Assembly: GCA_022828595.1 (NCBI GenBank)
Contig: JAKGHH010000003.1
Coordinates: forward strand, 10,540,934 to 10,604,933
DNA length: 64,000 bases
Source: Nelumbo lutea
Lineage: Eukaryota; Streptophyta; Magnoliopsida; Proteales; Nelumbonaceae
Reading direction: 5' to 3'
The position numbers and the translations under genes were made by a program. Below are positions 11,093 to 26,214 of this stretch, piece after piece. The notes beneath the pieces are model-generated. The model had not been told where the DNA came from, ran no database searches, and saw only the letters and a list, made by a program, of their open reading frames with translations. How positions within the stretch are numbered: position 1 is the first letter of the stretch; every line of letters starts with the position of its first letter.

Positions 11093-14000
11093 AATTAGGA
11101 TTACAATTAGTAATTGAATTAGGAGTCTGTAATTGAATTAGGAGTCTCCGATACATCTTCTTATCCTTGTAAAACTAGGATCTCAACTGTATATATTTCG
11201 GCATTCTAAGTGAATAAAATCAAGAAAGTAGAAATCAGAAAAGGCTCTGGTTTTACATGGTATCAGAGCCAGGTTACTCTGGAGATCAGCGGCGGCAGCA
11301 ATGATTGTTTGGCACCGGCAAAGGACCAGTGATCAGTGGTGACACTCCTTCTCGTTTCATCGAGGTCGCCTGCACCCATGGTTTCTGAAGTATCACTGTT
11401 CATCGTCTCCTTCAGTGAACAACGACAAGACTTCGGACCAGTGATTAGCGGCGACACTCCTTCTGGTTTTTCCCTATCACCAACGATATTCCGGTGGCTT
11501 GAATTCAACTTCTCGTACTTCACACCAAGATAGGCCTTCGAGAGTTTCCGATGGCCTAATTTCATTTTCACCATCATGGACAATGTGCTGTGGACCTTCG
11601 TCACGGTCTTCGAGTCCTTGGCCTTGGCTGCGATGCTGTGTTTCTTCTTTGTCTTCTGTGGCTGTACTCTCTGATTGTCGTATCTCTCCATCTGCAGCTT
11701 TGCTGGAATACTGAAATTTCAGGCGACACAACGGACCAGTGATCAACGGTGGCAGCGACGATTGCTCGGCGCTGTGCTTTTCACAGACTAGATTAGTACG
11801 ACACTGTGATTTTTCACATAGCTCTTTCAGTGAATCAACGTTTTGTGGCAGTTTCTCTTCTGCGAGTTTAGCAGCCTGCCTAGGGTCTTACGCTCCCGGC
11901 CGGGTCGGTTCAGATCCGACTGTGCTCTGTAACAATAGCTCACATCCCACTTAGGAGTGATTCTTGACCAAGGGCAAGTTCAGCAGCCATCAACATCCGT
12001 CTGATTGACGGATGAGGTGTTGGTACCATCCACTTATTCACCTGGACTAGCAAATGGTGAGATGGAGACTAACCAGCAAGGTGAACTCGCAGAAGAAGGA
12101 GTCAGTGTAGAAGAAGGAACCCACGTAGACCCGAATGCCAATACTAGTGAACCCATGCATTCTTCTGACGTCACCATAGAAAATGTAAGCAAAGACAGTT
12201 CTGACGTCAGGGGGGTGGCAATGTTGGGCAACAACAACACTCTGATTCTCATTTGGGGCATGGGCATCGACAAAAACAACAGTCTACAAGGTTAAGAGAC
12301 TATGTGTTTCACACCACACAGCGCTTGAGTCTCTCTCCACGTGCCTTTGCAAGCTCACTCGGCCTATCACATTTTGCAGGTAGTCCTTACCCCATAGATA
12401 ACTATGTGAACTATAACAAATTTTCTTGTCGACATCGTACTTTCTTGCCAGCTATTACTGTAGGAGTTAAACCCACTTCTTTTGCTGATGTCGTAAAGGA
12501 TGAAAAATGGAGGGATGCTATGCAGAAAGAAATACATGCACTTGAAAATAATCAGACATGGACTGTGGAGCCTTTGCCATCCGGAAAATGAGCCATAGGA
12601 TGCAAATGGGTTTATCGAATCAAGTACAACGCTGATAGGACAGTGGAAAGATATAAAGCTCGTCTTGTGATTTTTGGGAACAAGCAAGTTGAGGGAATTG
12701 ATTATAATGAAACTTTTGCCTCAGTTGCAAAAATGGTTACTGTCCATACCTTCCTTGCAGTCGCAGCAGCCAGAAATTGGGAGCTTCATCAAATGGACGT
12801 ACATAATGCATTATTGCATGGTGATCTTCATGAGGAAGTCTACATGCGAATGCCTCCGGGTTTTCAGTCAGATAAACCAGGTATGGCGTGTCGGTTGCAA
12901 AAATCTTTGTATGGCTTGAAATAAGCGCCGAGATGTTGGTTTGCTAAATTAACTGCAGCCTTGAAGACATATGGGTTTCAGCAATCATGTTCAGATTACT
13001 CCCTCTTCACTTTTCGTCAAGACATGGTGCATGTGCTTGTTCTCGTATATGTGGATGATATTATCGTGTCAGGTAATGATCGTATGGCAATTCAAGTCTT
13101 CAAGAAATATTTGAGTGTCTGCTTTCATATGAAAGACTTGGGATCATTGAAATATTTTTTGGGCATTAAAGTTGCCCAAAATTCAACAGGAATTTTTCTG
13201 TTTCAACGAAAGTATGCTTTGGATATTATCTCTGAAGTTGGATTACTTGGTGCAAAACCCGTTCTTTTTCTTTTGGAGCAGAATCACAATCTCGCATTGA
13301 CAGATGGGCCCCTCTTATCTAATCCTGAGTGATACAGACGCTTGGTGGGGAAGCTTATTTATCTCTCAGCAACGCGTCCAGAGTTGTCTTATCGTGTGCA
13401 TGTTTTGTCACAATTCATGCAGCAGCTGCAAGAAAGACATTGGGAGGCTGCATTGCGAGTGGTGCGCTACTTGAAAGGAAGTCTTGGTCAAGGAATTCTC
13501 TTGCGTTCAGATTGTGATTTGCAGTTATATGCATGGTGTGATTCAGACTGGGCGAGTTATCCTTTGTCCCGATGTTCTCTGTCTGGGTGGTTTGTTATGC
13601 TTGGGAAATAGCCGATTTCCTAGAAAACTAAGAAACAATACACTGTGGCTCGTTCTTCAGCAGAAGCAGAGTATCGGTCTATGGCCACAGCCACATGTGA
13701 ATTAAAATGGCTGAAGGGATTGTTATTGGCTCTTGGAGTTACGCATTCAAACCCGATGCGATTATATTGTGATTGTCAGGCAGCCTTGCATATTGCAGCA
13801 AACCCAGTGTTTCATGAGCGTACGAAACATATTGAAGTTGATTGCCATTTTGTGCGGGATGAGATTCAAAATGGTTGCATACATCCTGCATATGTATCAA
13901 CTACCGTTCAGCTAGCTGACATTTTTACAAAAGCACTGGGTCGCAAAGAATTTGAATACTTTCTCGGCAAGTTGGGCATTCACAATCTGCATGCTCCAAC

Positions 14001-14180
14001 TTGAGGGGGGTGTTGGAATTACAATTAGTAATTGAATTAGGAGTCTCTCTTGTAATTGAATAAGGAGTCTCTGATACATCTTCTTATCCTTGTAAAAGTA
14101 GGATCTCGACTGTATATATTTCGGCATTCTAAATGAATAAAATCAAGAAAGTAGAAACCAGAAAAGGCTCTGGTTTTACA
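11093..14180 (+). mobile_element. short Ty1/copia retrotransposon inserted in the cyclin exon
   Basis: The 5' LTR is 11093-11257 and the 3' LTR 14011-14180, both ending AAGGCTCTGGTTTTACA. The PBS TGGTATCAGAGCC (initiator Met tRNA) is at 11258-11270, directly after the 5' LTR. The polypurine tract TTGAGGGGGG (14001-14010) lies directly before the 3' LTR, which starts TGTTGG. The TSD CTTCC is perfect (11088-11092, 14181-14185) and falls inside a cyclin exon. LTRs of 165-170 bp are short. At 3.1 kb the element lacks recognisable gag, protease and most of integrase; 11271-12000 instead contains short direct repeats around ACCAGTGATCARYGGYG. The first bases of the 5' LTR have mutated from TG to AA. 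Confidence 0.9.
12005..14004 (+). pseudogene. copia pol remnant: reverse transcriptase and RNase H, with stops
   Basis: One frame, broken by stops, covers the C-terminal half of a Ty1/copia polyprotein. It has the lead-in [25 protein letters not shown], the RT motif YVDDIIVSG near 13050, the tail LGSLKYFLGI, and RNase H segments WCDSDWASYP, RSSAEAEYRSMA and ADIFTKALG. In-frame stops occur at 12589-12591 (TGA), 12922-12924 (TAA), 13330-13332 (TGA), 13609-13611 (TAG) and 13621-13623 (TAG). They sit where the family normally has Arg, Gln, Arg, Ser/Lys and Trp, so most are explained by single C-to-T or G-to-A changes. It cannot encode an active protein. Confidence 0.88.
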
Positions 14181-15387
14181 CTTCCTTTCTCTATTGAAAA
14201 TCAAAGAACCGCCTCTGATACATGATCTGAAAACTAGAGCAACAGAGATTATCTTAAAGCTCAAAACGGTAAATTGAAATAACGTTATTGCATATAGAAA
14301 TATTTCTTTCGTAATTGTACATCAGAGTAATTCTCGATTGGATCATTACAATCTCTCCTATTACTTATATAAAACTTTTAGAGTTCAAGCCATCGATAGT
14401 TGTAGCAACGGCAGTTAGTTCTTTCCCTTGCAATTCCCTTGCTTTAAAAAAGAGATTTCCTCCTGTGTATATGTAAATAAAGTAAGCACTTTTCCCATTT
14501 TACAAATAAGATGTGTTCTTTATAGCCCCTCTTAAAATCCATTTTGTTATTTTCTCCAGGTTACATGAGAACCTGTTCGATTGTTGCAGTATGATGCAAG
14601 ACATAGTGATCGACGGCTACAAGTCGGTATTTGATAATTGATATATATGGTTTCAAGCTCGGACACGCCAGTCAACGTGCTTGACCAGTACTACTCAAGC
14701 TCGGAAAGCAAGAAGACTAACTCCTCCATCTCCATCGCCACTCCTACTATAAAAACAGCGGAGAGAGACATCAAGCGGCGAAAGTTGAGCGACTTCTGCA
14801 ACGATAATGCGTTACAGCTTTAACAGATACGGCAGTGTTGGAATTCCTGATAAGTAAATCTGGTACAACAGCATAAGTCATCCAGGGAACGACATCAGCA
14901 GCGCCATGGATTGAAAAGAAAAGAAAACAGTCTATGAGAGTGTGTGATACTCTCCCGAAACCAAATCACTGCTGCCCCATCACGTACACAAACAATCTGC
15001 CTCCCAAATCTAAAGAAAAAGGAAAACAAGATGAAGGAAAGAAAAACAAATGAAAGGAAGAACATGACTCTGTAGAATCTGATGCATTTGGGTTTTGGAG
15101 CACTCCCTATAGAGGAAGAAGAGAGATCGGGGGAGAGAGAGAAATGTGGATTATCACCACTGCTGTTCGTGTGTCATGACGTTGGGGAAGATGGACAATG
15201 TTTTTTTCCCAATTATCTACAAGGGTAATATGGGGATTAAAAAATATTGTAACGTAAATTTTAACGGAAAACTAAGAAGGGGATTTTTGTCTCACAGTCA
15301 TAGTACAGGAGGGTCTTTGTCCCAAAACAAAGTGCAGGGGGTTTTTGTCACAGGGCCCATATTACAGGAGGTCTTTATAATTTACCC

Positions 15388-16946
15388 TTATAAATAAATA
15401 AATAATACACACAATACATACAATGATCGAATTGTTTGGCTTGGAAAGGAGTAACCCAAATTCAATGTGATTTTAATCAGAGCCTATTATAATGTCATAG
15501 TTTTACATCAATACAAATTTATCTGCATTGCAACCAAACACAACATACAGAATGGAGTATATATAAAAGTAATCATTCTCATTTTATTATTGTGCTTCTG
15601 TTTACAAGTCATGATTTTTGAATCACCGTTGACCCCAATAGTTGGACCATTCAGCCCGGGAACCGTCCAGGTAACCAGTTCCATTTTACTCCAAACTTGG
15701 TCCCTGACCACAAACCGTTGAATAAGTCAATAACATACTGACCCAGGTGGTCAAATCATTGATCTATCAACCCATTTAATGTTTTGACCGTTCATTCAAA
15801 CCATCAACCTGAAAACCGGTGGCCAGAACGATTCTATTTTTGGATCGTTAAAACCATGTTACAAGTATCTTGAACTTGGATTCGACTTGGCCATCCATCT
15901 TGAGGATAATTACTCAAGTAATGTTTAGGTTTGTCCTTGGCTATTTATAACACCAGATATACCACCAAACGTGTTACAGGACTCTTATTAGGGGAACTGG
16001 CTAAAGCATTGGCCACGACAAAGATACCACCACCCACCACCGGTGTAAAGAACAAGTGGTGCCCTCTTTTTCTTATCGGATCTACAGTATGCAATGGCCA
16101 ATGCTGTTGCCTGTTGGTTTTCATCAGATCCGGACTCAATTATCGGTTACAGCAGATCCGAACTCCCCCACCCTGCATTCCTTTGAGTGTCCTTTCATTC
16201 CCGGAGTGACACCTGTTTCTCTGCACTGCTGACTGCACCCTCTACCTCAGGGTCCACGATCATTGGTGGCAGCCAGTGGTTCATCAGGTCAGGGCATTGA
16301 TTCATTAAGACTCGGATGAACATTCGCGAAGCACATACAGGTATGTGACAACCGGCTAAACCACATTCTAATCCAAACCGGAACAAATTAGCCTCGGATA
16401 TGATCCGCTCCACATCATAACCTAGTTCTCCTGCATTAGGCATTATAAGCCGAACTGAAAATAATCCAAGGCAATAGAATTACAGCACAGTTGAAGTTCT
16501 CTTTTCAGTCTCTGATCTGGAACAGTTATTATATTCTTCCAAAGATTTGACTAGTGACAACGTCCAAAATATGCATGGAGCACGTTCCGGGAACACAGAT
16601 GAGGTCCGTTTTCATTATATTTTAAACGTAAGTTACTGTATATTAACTTCAAGGCTCTGTAACGGTTAATTAGCCATCTAATCTTCTCTCCGGTTCTATG
16701 TCGAGCAGATTACAAAATAAAAAAGAAAAAAAAAAGAAAAGAAAACAAATGCAGAATGAGTTTGAGAGGGAAACTGAAATAGTGTGAGAGTTAATTATTT
16801 TTTCATCTAATTCATTGAATTTAACAAGTTAATGTAACGGTCCTACTTTTACACGTTGAGGTGGAGAAATACTGAGTGGTAGTTCTTTTAGAATTATCCT
16901 ATAAACGCAGAAGAAACAGAGAACCAGAAGAGGAGAAAGACTAGAC
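15388..16946. other. intergenic region upstream of the subtilase
   Basis: About 15500-15550 carries a MITE-like end (TGCATTGCAACCAAACACAAC). About 15640-15860 is rich in GGTCAAACCGGT-like wording typical of decayed TIR repeats. The block 15930-16450 is GC-richer and has open frames on both strands (for example minus 16195-16443) that match nothing I recognise. 16500-16850 is AT-rich and probably holds the subtilase promoter. Confidence 0.4.
16898..16906 (+). promoter_or_regulatory. possible TATA box of the subtilase gene
   Basis: CCTATAAACGC lies about 45 bp before the ATG at 16947, preceding a purine-rich leader (GAAGAAACAGAG). The spacing would give a very short 5' UTR, so the true start may be driven from further upstream. 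Confidence 0.3.
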
Positions 16947-20563
<3,617 letters not shown>

Positions 20564-22525
20564 ATATTTTGTATCTTGCATGTGGGTCCATCAGATTCTA
20601 CCCTTTCACTACTTTCAGCCCAAATGTTTGACTTTGACGTGTCTATGTCTACCCTAATTAATCCATTAATTTCCTCAAGAGATGAATTTTGAGAAAGACT
20701 GGTTTGTTGAGGAGATAATTGCTTATAACTAAATAGGAAAAATTACCAGATAAGTTGATAAATTTGCAATTGATACATTGAGTCTCGGGTTGCCGGAGTC
20801 AGTGGGCTGGTTTGGGTATGGGCAGATCCATACCCTAAACAATTAGAAAAGCCCAGGTCCAGTGCCAGTTCCAGTTCCAGTTCATACAAGGGTCCTGTAG
20901 GGTCGGTAAGTAATAGACCCAGAACCAACCCTTGATAAGAGTCACAAGACCTGATTATATGACAGGCCTTTAGCCTAGTAATTTCACGACAAAAATGCTA
21001 ATTCTCTCTCTCTCCCCTAAAAAATATCCTATTTGTAAGATGAGTAGATGACAACAACTGACATGCACATACATGCATAAATCACTATGGGTGTTAAACC
21101 GTCAATTGGGTTGGAAGTTGGAACAGGTGTGCAACCACTGTGTGTATTCATATTCTTTCTTGTAGTTGTTTTCCTCTTTGTCTATTCTAAACATTTCAAC
21201 GCTTAGCAGGAGATTAACTTTGAAATTATGAACCACATATAATGATGCATCAAGAATCTCAAGGCTTAATACTTGGCCTTTCTACGAAACCAATCTGATT
21301 CAGACGGGTGGCAGAAGGAAATTATGATAACTTGCCATCAATTAAAGTAGTAAATGCTTTTTTGAATGATTTATAAAGAAGGAAAGATACAAGATGGGCA
21401 GTGACGGGCCTGACGGCAACCACGTACCAAATCAGATGTGTGGCCTCTAAGCCAAAGGCACTATTGATAAGGTTAGCGCTTCGGACCACAAAACTCATTT
21501 TTAAGCTAAGCTCTAATCAATCGAATTGGTGGAATGTCAATTTTATCTGAACTGAATAAAGATATTTGACTGGGCCCATCCAACTTGCATGCTTTCCACC
21601 CCCCCCCCCCCCTTTTTTTTTTCTATTTCCAATAATGAGTGTTAACCGAACATTCCCTTTGATTTTCACCCCATCACCCAATTAAGAGTGTATTTAGCAT
21701 GTAATCATGTTGCAGGAATACATTAGGTCAATACTCGAGAGGAGATTTTTATGTCCATTGGATTGATTTGAGATTCTATTCATCATTCATGTTCATACAG
21801 ATATGGATGAACTAGTGATGTAGTGCACGTCCCTTCTGAATCTGATGTGCCGTTCCTTGTTGAAATTTCTAATTTTGAGGGAAGAGAAACGCATCGACGC
21901 CAAATTCTTAAATCATAAAGTTAATGAAAATATTTTAACAAACACTGAAGGCTTGCCTTCCAATCAACGATATCTGGGCACGGTCTGCAGGAATTGGGTT
22001 ACTTGCACTGGTGCAGGAAGAAGCAAAGGACATTTCACAAGACAGCCATGGAGACCGAAAGTTTACAATAATTAGATGAAGCACTTTTCATCTTTTATTT
22101 TTTTTTTCATGTAAAATTTATCAAGCATTACGATAATAAGAGACCAGAATCAAATCTAACAGGACTATTGCTTCATTCTTCAATCATTTGGTATAACTTA
22201 ACACCTGTACTGTAAACGAGTGTGTGAGAGAGAGAGGGGGGGGGGGGGGGAATTTCCTCCATTCTTTGAATAGTAGAATACAAAATCAGGACCTGACAAA
22301 GGAATTTCATCAACTCCTTGGAGCAATGAAATGCAAATACAACCACCTTTGCCCCGCCGAAAAATAATATAATCAATTATTGCAATTTGCAACCAAAAGC
22401 CCCTCCCTTCAATTATTTTCTCCTTCATCCTTCCCAAAAAGAATCTAAGGAAAGCACCCATCACCTAACCTTTTTCTTTTTAATATCCTATTCTACATAC
22501 ATGTTTTCATACATCACCAACATAA
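20564..22525. other. intergenic region between two convergent genes
   Basis: This lies between the 3' ends of the subtilase (+) and the KLCR gene (-). It holds a C12-T10 homopolymer run at about 21601-21622, a G12 run at about 22238-22250 and a (GA)n tract beside it. A GTCCAGTTCCAG micro-repeat sits at about 20859-20881. The frame at 21845-22075 is not recognisable. No gene is seen. Confidence 0.5.
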
Positions 22526-25468
22526 TTATACCTTTATGACATCTTTCTCTGTTGAATGAGAATTGGTATCAAGGAGAGCTTCTAGTGATCTGGCTTTCCT
22601 GCTCCGCACCCTACCTGCTTCTTTCAATAACTCAGACAACCTCCTTTTCTCATCATCAACATCGGGATTCGCCGTCCCTAGCTTCTCCTCCCTCATCCCA
22701 ACCACATATTCTAAAATCTCAATGGCATCATCTAACCTGAAAATAGTATGATCAGAAAACAAAAGATATTTAGATGATGGCTATTAACAAGCATGGTCTG
22801 CGGATTTGACAAAAAGACATCGATTTAGAAATCTTTTATTCAAGAAATATGGCAATCTACTTCGTGTCATCATTTGCTAACTGCATTTTTGAATGCTTGC
22901 AAAATGATATCATCTCATTTATCTTTTTTCTGGAATTTGAACCTATGTCGTCACCTGAAAAAGTCACTTCCAGTTGTTAAGTTAATCACGACAATGGCCT
23001 AATTTCTATCGATGTTTAGCAACTGCAAATCAAATCCTCTCTCTCTCTCTCTGTCTCCCCCCTTTTGTATGTGTGTGTAGAGAGAGAGAGTTGTTTTACA
23101 GGATAGATTTGTGGCACCAAAGGCAATGGAAAAGCATATTATTGGCTAATCTGATACAAGATTGTCTTTCCAATATGGTTAGCCGTATGGTTAATCTGAT
23201 ACAAACTTGTCTTTCCATATGGTTAACCAAAACTTTAATCTCCCAAATGGTTATAACACATCTGTATCACCCCCTATCCGAGAGATAATACCTAATTAGA
23301 TCAACCCAAAAAATATGCAATAGTTATTAACAATAAGTCATTTAAAGATCAGCCAAAATAATGCATGTTACACCAATGAATCTAAATCTCAGACAGTAAA
23401 AGAAATGAATGTAGCATCCATAAAAACCAAGCACAGCCACATAAAAGCACACAAACCTGCCCATTGCATCATAGGTACCAGCGAGGTTGCTATAAACTCC
23501 TAATGTGTCAGGATGATATGGTCCATATTCTTGTTCCAAAATATTCCTTGCTTCTTCAAATAAATCTGCAGCCTCATTTATTGCATAACGCTGAACACAA
23601 GCAAGGCCCATTTGATTTAGAGCAATCCCAAAGAAAGCAGACTTCTTCTCCCCACTTGCCCGAAGCTTTGTAATAGCATTTTTCAAGGAAATGTATGAGT
23701 CATTATAGTTCCCCATCATATAGTACATGACTCCCATCTGGGCCTCAATGCCTGCAATTGTGTTTTGTTGACCAGGAGAATTGTCATATATCCTTAAAGC
23801 CTTCTGAAGCAACCTCAGTGCCTGCTCAGGTTCATTCATAGATTCATAGATAGCAGAAACATCAGTCAGACCACTAGCAATCTCCTCTGGGGGTACCCCT
23901 GGAATAGGCTTCCCATAAATCCTTAAGGCATTCTCACAGTAAGACTTGGACTCCCTTATTTTCCCTGTCTTGTTATATACATCAGCCAGACGGACAAAGA
24001 CAGAAGCAACAGCTGGATGGTTCTCTCCTTTACTGGACTTCAACACAGTGAGGGCTTTTTGATAAGCAAAAACAGCCTCATCATACCGAGCCAATGATAA
24101 ATAAGTGTCTCCAATGCTACAGTCAACAGAAGCAACCTCTGTTTCTTGGCCATTGGCCACCATGGCCATGCTAGCTAAAACAAGATGCTCAAGAGCTGTT
24201 TCATGGTCTCCCTTTGTATCACAAATAAGACCCATGAGCCTTCTGTCTGCCACTTCCTCAAGAGAAGCAGGTGTACCCTTCTCTCTATGGATGTGAAGAG
24301 CCATCTGACAGAGCTTCTCGGCCTCATCGAATTGCAGTGCTTGAACATGAGCTTCAGCCAAATAGCGACAAGTCTCACCAACTCTTGTGTCCAATTCCCC
24401 TAACACTTGCTTCTGGACCTCCAAACCCATTGTGTAGCAGTTTATGGAGTTCTCAAGCTGGCCTAACATTGCATATGTATCACCCAACTGCATATGCCCA
24501 GCAAATTTAGCAAGGGCATGATCCTGGCCTTCTTCCACCACCGGAATCTTAACTGAACGCTCGAGAACAGGAATTGCCTCATTATACTGGCCTAAGCTGC
24601 AGTGTATTGCTGCTATAACATGCAAACTCATGACCAGTTCTAAACTGGGTTTCCCATTTGAACATATTTCAAATGACTTTTCTGCTCGAAGGGCAAATTC
24701 AAGTGCTTTCTGGGGATTATCACCAGAAGAAATCAAGTCCCTTGCTTGTTTTAGTAGAAAAGGCCCAAGATCAGGGTTGTCTAGGCTTGCTTGTAATAGA
24801 TCCTTGACTCCATTTGGAAAATTTGTCCCTCCTAGAGCAAAATTTCTCTGCTTCTTCGCAGGGGAAAGTCCAGTATGTTGTTTTATTGAATTTTTATCAC
24901 CCCATTTATCAACAGGAGGCTTCTCATGTGGTGTTTTGTTCCTAGGACTTGATTTTGCAGATGCCTTGGAATCCACCTGCAATCGGGAGGGTCTCTTTGA
25001 TTTTACTGAAGAAGTAGACTTGGTACTGGTGGACTGAGTATTATTAGTCGTCCTGGACGCTTTATCAGCAGACCTATTATCTTGGTTAAAAACTAAATCA
25101 TTTCCATTACCCTCGTCTGGTTTCACCACCTCCTCTTGCACTATACCCCCTTCCCTCATATCTCCACCAACAAGATGGCGTAACTCAGAATCAAGCCTTG
25201 ATTCGTCACCATCAGACGCATAGCTAATCCTGGACGGTGACGGATCAGAGCTCTGCATCTCACAGACATTATCATAAAGCTGCTCGATAGAGGTGTTAAC
25301 CATGCCGTCCAAAGGCATATCAAGAACATCACTCCGAGCGCTTTGGGAACTCAAGGTACTTTTCGGCGACCTACTAAGGGCCAAACTTTCCTTAATAGGC
25401 GCGGAATTGTTATTTACTTCACTCACTACGCCCTCACCATTGACTCCATCCATGACGAATTCAGGCAT
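22526..25468 (-). CDS. KLCR: kinesin light chain-related TPR protein (KLCR/CMU family)
   Basis: Coding exons are complement(23457-25468) and complement(22526-22736), joined at a GT-AG intron in the codon after DAMG; the product is about 740 residues. I chose the ATG at 25468 (MPEFVMDGV); the frame stays open upstream only through non-ATG codons. The first ~240 residues are Ser/Thr/Asn-rich and probably disordered, with conserved wording IEQLYDNVCEMQSSDPSPSR and LRHLVGGDMREG. Then follow tandem kinesin-light-chain-like TPRs (for example GDTYAMLGQLENSINCY, IGDTYLSLARYDEAVFAYQK) to about residue 690. The short last exon is charged and helical (DDEKRRLSELLKEAGRVRSR). In Arabidopsis this family (KLCR/CMU) binds cortical microtubules and steadies them against cellulose-synthase motion and tethers IQD proteins. 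No break is seen. The second exon is short but in phase with a normal stop. Confidence 0.9.
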
Positions 25469-25514
25469 ATTGAAACTCAATACAGATTGGAAGTTCTCAA
25501 ACTAAAAAAATAGC

Positions 25515-26118
25515 CTGCAAAATTATTTCTAAACAACATAAGCAAAAGACAAAATCAAGTAACCTTCCATTGAGAAGGAACGGCAACTTTAAAATGTTAC
25601 ATGTTCAGTAGATATAAAATGGCCAAACGAAACAACAATTATAGAACAAACAGTAAGTAGGAAAAAAAAAAAACCTTAAGACAGATACAAACGTTACCAG
25701 AATGCGATCGTTGAAGCTTCCAAAATTAACCAAAACGACGGTATTTACGGATTAACATAATCATCTTAGGGGTGTCAAAAAATGAAAATGGTTATCTTGC
25801 ATTAAGACACGAATCAAAAACCAAACAATAAAAAAAAAAAAAGATAGTTCCTCTGAAGTTCTCCATATTATGAATCAATTACAGGAAAAATGAACTTAGA
25901 GTTTCACTAATGAATCTGCATGAATCAGTGTAGTTTAACGCCACATCGAAGACTTAATCCAGAAACATTACTAAAAACATGTCAAATACTTCGGAAAACT
26001 GAAAACAAAAGCCAGAAAGGAAAAAAAAAGAAACAGACGAAAAAAAGGTACCAAATCTATCTTTGCATCTGATACAACAACAAATATGAGAATAAATATG
26101 AAGAATAAGAGTCCAAAC
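25515..26118 (-). other. probable 5'-UTR intron of the KLCR gene
   Basis: On the minus strand, donor AAG|GTTTGG at 26119/26118 and acceptor TTTTGCAG|GC at 25515/25514 bracket an AT-rich 604-bp interval just upstream of the start codon. The acceptor follows a T-rich tract. Intron-bearing leaders are common in this family; this one is inferred from splice signals only. Confidence 0.55.
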
Positions 26119-26119
26119 C

Positions 26120-26134
26120 TTAACAATCCGCCAT
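26120..26134 (-). promoter_or_regulatory. minimal upstream ORF in the KLCR leader
   Basis: ATG GCG GAT TGT TAA, a four-residue uORF, ends one base before the inferred 5'-UTR splice donor. It could damp translation or simply be tolerated. Confidence 0.45.
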
Positions 26135-26201
26135 GAAAGAGAACGCGAAGGTTTTGTATTGTCTGAAGAGGGAGCGAGAGAGAAGAAAAATCACACTTTT
26201 C

Positions 26202-26209
26202 TTATATAA
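26202..26209 (-). promoter_or_regulatory. TATA box of the KLCR gene
   Basis: CTTATATAAG (palindromic; TATATAAG on the minus strand) is followed about 30 bp downstream by a pyrimidine-rich leader (TCTTCTCTCTCGCTCCCTCTTC), a typical plant core promoter and initiation region. Confidence 0.6.
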
Positions 26210-26214
26210 GGTGT

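Larger units (their letters stand above)
10460..14823 (+). pseudogene. CYCD: captured D-type cyclin gene, disrupted
   Basis: Cyclin-box pieces appear in order. Exon 1 (to 10586) has SYLAINYLDRFISRQE. Exon 2 (10734-10825) has KPWILRL and AMSCLSFALKMKNTEFSL. Exon 3 (about 10960-11092, resuming at 14186 and ending 14268) has TQTIQRMELLILGALKWRMR, then FLSLLKIKEPPL after the insert. Exon 4 (14382-14481) has EFKPSIVVATAV and FPLQFPCFKKEISSCVYV. The last exon (14560-14823) has CCSMMQDIVIDGY, VSSSDTPVNVLDQYYSSSES and a basic tail IKRRKLSDFCNDNALQL before a stop. Most introns keep GT..AG. Breaks: a frameshift just before SYLAINYL, a stop at the start of exon 3, a deletion in exon 4, an extra 11 bp (AATTGATATAT) in the last exon, and the copia insertion. 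The N-terminal LxCxE region was not found. The C-terminus suggests the CYCD1/D6 side of the family, which is inference. Confidence 0.8.
10149..15387. mobile_element. Mutator-like element (Pack-MULE type) carrying a cyclin D gene copy
   Basis: Left end GGGTAAATTACAAAGACCCC and right end AGGTCTTTATAATTTACCC are inverted copies. The inverted similarity continues inward through CCCCCTGCACTTTGTTTTG and TACTATGAC for over 100 bp. The 9-bp flanks TTATAGATA (10140-10148) and TTATAAATA (15388-15396) match at 8 of 9, the TSD length of the Mutator superfamily. The interior holds no transposase; it holds cyclin D exons with introns retained, plus a later copia insertion (11093-14180). Without that insertion the element is about 2.1 kb. 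Genomic capture of a host gene between MULE TIRs is the definition of a Pack-MULE. Confidence 0.8.

Noticed and set aside
11263..11746. overlapping frames just after the copia PBS, considered as gag
   Set aside because: No nucleocapsid CCHC motif or gag-like order was found in any frame; the segment contains direct repeats and several competing frames. It is treated as non-coding replacement of gag.
21601..21622. C12-T10 run as a structural element
   Set aside because: Simple homopolymer, likely variable and error-prone in sequencing; no function inferred.
22526..22762. the short minus frame as a separate gene
   Set aside because: It is preceded by a CAG acceptor in the correct phase to continue the KLCR frame (DAMG|RLDDAIEIL), so it is the last exon of that gene.
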